From JBIOYL01 sp044870185 (GTDB lineage: Bacteria > Actinomycetota > CALGFH01): a stretch of 8,121 nucleotides of DNA. The position numbers and the translations under genes were made by a program. The notes below the pieces were generated by a model that ran no database searches, was not told the origin of the DNA, and saw only the letters and a list, made by a program, of their open reading frames with translations. The stretch's first letter is position 1. Each line of letters begins with the position of its first letter. Of the stretch, positions 4,967-8,121 are shown one piece after another. The stretch covers positions 1 to 8,121 of the forward strand of contig JBIOYL010000411.1 in NCBI GenBank assembly GCA_044870185.1. Reading direction: 5' to 3'.

Positions 4967-5923
4967 GTGTCCGAACCCATGACTGCCTCGTTCTCGCCCG
5001 CCGCGGTGATCGGCGCCGGGCGGGTCGGCGTCCCCGTGGCGGTGGCGCTGGCCCAGGCCGGCGTCAAGGTCACCGTCGGAGTGCGCTCCGAGCGCTCCGA
5101 GCAGCGGGTCCAGCGGCTGTCCGGCCTGCCGACCGCCTCACCGGAGGCGGCCGCCGTGGGCGCGCAGCTCATCCTGCTCGCGGTCCCCGACGACCAGCTC
5201 CCGTCCCTGGTCACGGCGCTCGCGGCCGAGGGTGCGTTCGCCGAGGGCCAGGCGGTGATCCACACGGCCGGGGTCGACGGTCCCGCCCTGCTCGCGCCGG
5301 CCAAGGCGGCCGGCGCCCGGATCGCCGCCTGCCACCCGGTCCAGATCTTCAACGACGACTTCGCGGCGACGCTGGCCCGCCTGCCCGGCACGGTCTGGGG
5401 GGTGACCGGCGACCCGGCCGGCCATGACCTGGTGCTGCTGCTCGGCGGCCAGCCCATGGAGGTGCCCGAGCCGGGCCGGGTGCGCTACCACGCCGCCCTG
5501 GTGCTTGCCGCCAACGGCACCGCCGCGCTGGCCGCCGCCGGGGCGGACATGCTGCGCGCGGGCGGGGTGGCCGACCCGGCCGCCCTGCTCGGCCCGCTCA
5601 TCCGGGCCCGCGTCGACGCGGCCCTGGCCACCGGCCAGGCCGGCCTGTCGGGACCCTGGGTGCGCGGCGACGGCCGCACGGTGGCCATGCATGCCGAGGC
5701 GCTGGCCCGCAAGCAGAAGGTGGCCACCGTGTATGCGGCGCTGGCCCGGCTGGTCGCCGACCGGGCGGCCGCGGCCGGGCGGCTGGACCCGGACGCCCGG
5801 CGCCGCGTGGAGGCGGCGCTGCAGGGGCTCGCCGACGGCGAGGCGGAGGAGTCGCAGGAGCGGCTCCGGCTCGAGCGGCTGCGGAGGCTGGGGCGCCGTG
5901 CGCGTGGTCGCGACTCGCGCTGA
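4967..5923 (+). CDS. Rossmann-fold / DUF2520 protein, candidate NADPH oxidoreductase
   Basis: A 318-residue protein with an N-terminal Rossmann domain: AVIGAGRVG (13-21) holds the GxGxxG loop, and strand 2 ends in VRSERSEQR (39-47), where Arg40/Ser41 suggests NADPH rather than NADH. LLAVPDDQ (70-77), HTAG (99-102) and CHPVQIF (122-128) follow. The second domain, YHAALVLAANGTAAL (174-188) onward, is helical and typical of DUF2520, resembling the 6-phosphogluconate dehydrogenase-like C-terminal domains. The final ~28 residues are charged and Arg-rich and lie partly in the panC overlap. Start GTG 4967 has GGAG (4959-4962) 4 bases upstream; ATG 4979 is an alternative with no ribosome site. The gene overlaps panC by 26 bases. 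This family often neighbours panC in actinobacteria, and a ketopantoate reductase role is a reasonable guess, not shown. A 9-bp duplication (5083-5100) gives Arg-Ser-Glu twice. Confidence 0.88.
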   Translation: MSEPMTASFSPAAVIGAGRVGVPVAVALAQAGVKVTVGVRSERSEQRVQRLSGLPTASPEAAAVGAQLILLAVPDDQLPSLVTALAAEGAFAEGQAVIHTAGVDGPALLAPAKAAGARIAACHPVQIFNDDFAATLARLPGTVWGVTGDPAGHDLVLLLGGQPMEVPEPGRVRYHAALVLAANGTAALAAAGADMLRAGGVADPAALLGPLIRARVDAALATGQAGLSGPWVRGDGRTVAMHAEALARKQKVATVYAALARLVADRAAAAGRLDPDARRRVEAALQGLADGEAEESQERLRLERLRRLGRRARGRDSR

Positions 5924-6737
5924 GCTGGCCGACGCGACCTCGGCCGCCCGGGCGAACGGCGAGCTGGTCGGGTTCGTCCCGACCATGGGCGCCCTGCACG
6001 CCGGCCACCGGGCACTGGTCGCCGCCGCGCGGCGCGAGACCGGCTTCGTGGTCGTGTCGATCTTCGTGAACCCGCTGCAGTTCGGCCCGCACGAGGACCT
6101 GGCCACCTACCCGCGGGACCTGGAGCGCGACCTGGCCATGCTGACCGACGACGGCGCCGACCTCGCCTTCGTGCCGAGCGAGCAGGAGATCTGGCCGCGG
6201 CCGCCGCTGGTGCGGGTGTCGGCCGGGCGCTACGACGACCTGCTGGAGGGGGTGTTCCGGCCCGGGCACCTCGACGGGGCGGCCACGGTCGTGGCCAAGC
6301 TGTTGCACCTGGTCGGCTCGTGCCTGGCCTACTTCGGGCGCAAGGACGCCCAGCAGCTCGCCGTGGTCCGCCGGATGGTGGCCGATCTCGCCTTCCCCGT
6401 CGAGGTGGTGGCCTGCGACACCGTGCGGGAGCCGGACGGCCTGGCCGCCTCGTCCCGCAACGCCTACCTGACGCCGGAACAGCGCACCACCGCCACGGTG
6501 TTGTACCAGGCGCTCTCGGCGGGCCGGACGGCCTTCCGGAGGGGGACGACGGCGCCGGCGGCCATCGAGGCGGCCGTGCAGGCGGTGCTCGACCAGGCGC
6601 CGGGCGTGGAGGTCCAGTACGTGGCCCTGGCCGACCAGGACACCTTCGAGGCGCCCACCAAGGCGGCGAGCGGCCAGGTGCTGGCGCTCGCCGCCCGGGT
6701 CGGCTCGACCCGGCTGATCGACAACGTCATCCTGTGA
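5898..6737 (+). CDS. panC: Pantothenate synthetase (PanC)
   Basis: The enzyme joins pantoate and beta-alanine with ATP to give pantothenate. The 279-residue protein matches family length (~280). It shows VPTMGALHAGHRAL (27-40), containing Met30, His34 and His37 of the HIGH-like nucleotide loop; FVNPLQFGPHEDLATYPR (56-73); GVFRPGHLDGAATVVAKLL (118-136); YFGRKDAQQLAVVRRM (145-160); and REPDGLAASSRNAYL (177-191), the KMSKS-like loop. The start is GTG 5898, with GGAGG (5883-5887) 10 bases upstream. The frame stays open far upstream to 5424, but that region is the DUF2520 gene in another frame and adds no family sequence. The 26-base overlap with DUF2520 suggests coupled expression. Confidence 0.97.
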   Translation: MRVVATRAELADATSAARANGELVGFVPTMGALHAGHRALVAAARRETGFVVVSIFVNPLQFGPHEDLATYPRDLERDLAMLTDDGADLAFVPSEQEIWPRPPLVRVSAGRYDDLLEGVFRPGHLDGAATVVAKLLHLVGSCLAYFGRKDAQQLAVVRRMVADLAFPVEVVACDTVREPDGLAASSRNAYLTPEQRTTATVLYQALSAGRTAFRRGTTAPAAIEAAVQAVLDQAPGVEVQYVALADQDTFEAPTKAASGQVLALAARVGSTRLIDNVIL

Positions 6738-6750
6738 GAAGCCAAGTGCT

Positions 6751-6769
6751 GGGACCCCGTGCGGGGCCT
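6751..6769 (+). promoter_or_regulatory. Small hairpin between panC and panD
   Basis: CCCC (6755-6758) pairs with GGGG (6763-6766) around GUGC. The stem extends past a bulged A6754 with G6752-G6753 to C6767-C6768. It sits 10 bases before the panD Shine-Dalgarno in the only noticeable gap of the pan block (6738-6788). It may modulate message stability or termination between panC and panD; it is small enough to be chance. Confidence 0.3.
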
Positions 6770-6788
6770 GGACGCGACAGGAGCACCG

Positions 6789-7232
6789 ATGCTGCGCACC
6801 ATGCTGAAGAGCAAGATCCACCGGGCGACCGTCACCGGCGCCAACCTGCACTACGTCGGCTCGCTCACCCTGGACGCCGACCTGATGGCCGCCGCCGACC
6901 TGCTGGAAGGCGAGCAGGTGACCGTGCTCGACCTGAGCAACGGCGCCCGGCTGGAGACCTACGTCATCCGCGGCCGGGCCGGCTCCGGCGCGGTGCAGAT
7001 GAACGGCGCCGCCGCGCATCTGGTCCACGCGGGTGACCTCGTCATCGTGCTGTCGTACGCGCAGGTGAGCGACGCCGAGGCGCGCGCGCTGCGGCCGGCG
7101 GTCGTGTTCGTCGACCGCGACAACCACATCGTCCCGCCCGACCAGGCCCGCCGGCTCGTGGTCGGTGACCCGGACTCCGCGCTCGGCGGCGTCGTGGCCC
7201 CGGCCGCGCCGACGCTGACCGGGGAGGGGTAG
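6789..7232 (+). CDS. panD: Aspartate 1-decarboxylase precursor (PanD)
   Basis: This pyruvoyl enzyme makes beta-alanine from L-aspartate, the partner substrate of PanC. The proenzyme cleaves itself between Gly24 and Ser25 (YVGS, 22-25); Ser25 becomes the pyruvoyl group. Lys9, His11, Arg54, Thr57 and Tyr58 all fall at their E. coli positions. The segment NGAAAHLVHAGDLVIVLSYA (72-91) is the conserved core. The protein is 147 residues, and the part after about residue 115 is a family-atypical tail rich in Pro, Ala and Gly; many PanDs end near 126-140. The start is ATG 6789 with AGGAG (6779-6783) 5 bases upstream, and it gives the canonical MLRTMLKSKIHRATVT. An in-frame GTG at 6759 would add ten residues without ribosome-site support. 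coaX follows 2 bases after the stop. Confidence 0.97.
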   Translation: MLRTMLKSKIHRATVTGANLHYVGSLTLDADLMAAADLLEGEQVTVLDLSNGARLETYVIRGRAGSGAVQMNGAAAHLVHAGDLVIVLSYAQVSDAEARALRPAVVFVDRDNHIVPPDQARRLVVGDPDSALGGVVAPAAPTLTGEG

Positions 7233-7234
7233 GC

Positions 7235-8035
7235 ATGCTGCTGGCCATCGACGCCGGCAACACCCAGACCATGATCGGGGTGTTCGACCGCGCCGAGCTG
7301 GTCCACCACTGGCGGGTGGCCTCGGTGGCCGATCGCACCGCCGACGAGCACGCCCTGCTGGTCAACGGTCTGCTCGAGCATCAGGGGCTCGAGCTCGGCC
7401 GCTCCGTCGACGGGGTGGCGATCTCGTCGGTCGTGCCCCGGCTCACCCAGGCCCTGCGCGAGATGGTGCAGCGCTACTGCGCCTGCACCGCGCTCGTCGT
7501 CGAGCCTGGGGTGCGCACCGGGCTGGCGATCCTCACCGACAACCCGCGCGAGGTGGGCGCCGACCGGGTCGCCAACGCGGTGGCCGCCTTCGCCGCCTAC
7601 GGCGGGCCCGCGGTGGTGGTCGACTTCGGCACGGCCACCACCTTCGACGCGGTGTCGGCCCGCGGCGACTACCTCGGCGGGGCGATCGCCCCCGGCATCG
7701 AGATCTCGATGAGCGCGCTGGCCGAGCACGCGGCCCAGCTGCGCCGGGTCGAGCTGGTGGCGCCGAGGTCGGTGGTGGGCCGCAACACCGTCGAGGCGCT
7801 GCAGTCGGGCATCGTGCTGGGGTTCGCCGCCCAGGTGGACGGGATGGTCCGGCGCATGGTGGCCGAGCTTGGCGGGCGGGCGGTCGTGGTCGCCACCGGC
7901 GGCCTGGCGCCGGCCGTGCTCGACGCCTGCGAGACCGTGGAGCGCTACGACCCCTGGCTCACCCTGCAAGGCCTGCGCATCATCTTCGACCGCAACGCCG
8001 AGGCGGCGCCCGCACCGAGCCGGGCCCACGGGTGA
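7235..8035 (+). CDS. coaX: Type III pantothenate kinase (CoaX)
   Basis: The enzyme phosphorylates pantothenate with ATP, the first step of CoA synthesis; type III kinases belong to the ASKHA fold, need a monovalent cation, and are not feedback inhibited by CoA. The 266-residue protein has DAGNTQT (6-12) as the phosphate loop with Asp6, ISSVVP (63-68), GADR (108-111), VDFGTATTFD (129-138) with the second Asp130, GGAIAPGI (148-155), VGRNT (181-185), GFAAQVDG (196-203) and ATGGLA (220-225). The catalytic aspartate is expected in the GADR motif (Asp110). The start is ATG 7235 with GGGGAGGGG (7221-7229) just upstream, so it is cotranscribed with panD. The last ~12 residues are an Ala/Pro tail. Downstream is a pair of hairpin repeats. 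Confidence 0.97.
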   Translation: MLLAIDAGNTQTMIGVFDRAELVHHWRVASVADRTADEHALLVNGLLEHQGLELGRSVDGVAISSVVPRLTQALREMVQRYCACTALVVEPGVRTGLAILTDNPREVGADRVANAVAAFAAYGGPAVVVDFGTATTFDAVSARGDYLGGAIAPGIEISMSALAEHAAQLRRVELVAPRSVVGRNTVEALQSGIVLGFAAQVDGMVRRMVAELGGRAVVVATGGLAPAVLDACETVERYDPWLTLQGLRIIFDRNAEAAPAPSRAHG

Positions 8036-8044
8036 GCCGCCGCC

Positions 8045-8121
8045 GGAGGGGCCCGGGGAACCCCAAAGGGGTGCCCCGGTCGATCGGGAGGGGTCCGGGG
8101 AACCCCGAAGGGGTGCCCCGG
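8045..8121 (+). repeat. Two 35-bp hairpin-forming repeats at 42-bp spacing
   Basis: Copies at 8045-8079 and 8087-8121 match at 33 of 35 bases, separated by TCGATCG (8080-8086). Each folds on itself: CCGGGG, AA, CCCC, a 3-base loop, GGGG, TG, CCCCGG. One of the two differences is in the loop (AAA versus GAA), so the stem is untouched. The second copy ends exactly at the window edge, so the array may continue. Confidence 0.9.
8053..8079 (+). terminator. Likely terminator hairpin after coaX
   Basis: An 11-bp stem with a single A-G mismatch closes on a 3-base loop: CCGGGG (8053-8058) pairs with CCCCGG (8074-8079), A8060 with T8072, and CCCC (8061-8064) with GGGG (8068-8071). It starts 18 bases after the coaX stop. 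There is no T-run, which is common for high-GC actinobacterial terminators. The near-identical second hairpin (8095-8121) would make a tandem terminator, but a dispersed intergenic repeat is the main alternative. Confidence 0.5.

Noticed and set aside
5083..5100. 9-bp tandem duplication in the DUF2520 gene (Arg-Ser-Glu twice)
   Set aside because: Very short, in frame, and in a surface loop after strand 2. Probably simple slippage; recorded in the gene entry only.
5424..5897. N-terminal extension of PanC in the same open frame, which would give 437 residues
   Set aside because: The extension is the DUF2520 gene read in another frame, is Arg/Pro/Trp-rich and unlike any PanC. GTG 5898 with GGAGG upstream gives the normal length.
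6759..6788. Upstream GTG start for panD adding ten residues
   Set aside because: The ATG at 6789 has a good AGGAG at 5 bases and places the Gly24-Ser25 cleavage site exactly where the family has it.
1..8121. Search for tRNA or rRNA genes, CRISPR arrays, insertion sequences, toxin-antitoxin pairs or phage genes
   Set aside because: Nothing with the required structure or motifs is visible. The window is almost fully occupied by biosynthetic genes in one direction.

Overview
The window is a compact, very GC-rich (roughly three quarters G+C by eye), one-strand biosynthetic locus. All eleven recognisable protein genes lie on the + strand, several start with GTG, and many junctions overlap by 4 bases or are separated by a few. 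Gene content and order (folE, folP, an NTF2-like gene, folB, folK, then a DUF2520 protein, panC, panD, coaX) fit an actinobacterium (Actinomycetota). From memory the order resembles the ftsH-folE-folP-NTF2-folB-folK...DUF2520-panC...coaX arrangement of Streptomyces and relatives. It differs by having a ZIP transporter inside the fol group, a methyltransferase at the fol/pan boundary, and panD directly between panC and coaX. The class or genus cannot be fixed from the sequence alone.

Layout. 1-15 may be the last codons of an upstream gene. 34-693 is folE (GTP cyclohydrolase I). 694-859 is a spacer with 8-bp tandem repeats, a good promoter candidate (769-797) and a near-palindrome just downstream of it. 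860-1708 is a ZIP-family metal transporter. 1715-4804 is a tight run: folP, an NTF2/SnoaL-like gene, a 21-codon bridging mini-ORF, folB, folK and a class I methyltransferase resembling SmtA/CmoM. 4805-4966 is a second regulatory spacer with an inverted repeat, two -10-like boxes and a possible leader hairpin. 4967-8035 is the pantothenate/CoA block: DUF2520 Rossmann protein, panC, panD, coaX. The right edge (8045-8121) holds two copies of a 35-bp hairpin repeat at 42-bp spacing, and the second copy ends exactly at the window edge.

How the genes work together. FolE makes dihydroneopterin triphosphate from GTP, FolB converts dihydroneopterin to 6-hydroxymethyl-dihydropterin, FolK pyrophosphorylates it, and FolP joins it to p-aminobenzoate to give dihydropteroate. 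The dephosphorylation between FolE and FolB has no assigned enzyme here; the NTF2-like gene is an uncharacterised neighbour. PanD makes beta-alanine, PanC joins it to pantoate, and CoaX phosphorylates pantothenate to start CoA synthesis. Ketopantoate reductase is not identified here, and the DUF2520 Rossmann protein overlapping panC is a candidate. FolE, probably a Zn enzyme, sits next to a metal importer.

The most unusual signal is architectural. Tandem repeats sit at the 3' ends of several genes: after folE (8 bp), in the folP tail (2 x 21 bp), across the NTF2/folB junction (4 x about 21 bp), in the folB tail (2 x 30 bp) and after coaX (42-bp spacing). At the NTF2/folB junction the repeat has produced a 21-codon mini-ORF that overlaps the upstream stop and the downstream start by ATGA at both ends, so translational coupling could be preserved across the expansion. 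Nothing here looks like a defence system, mobile element, CRISPR array or RNA gene.
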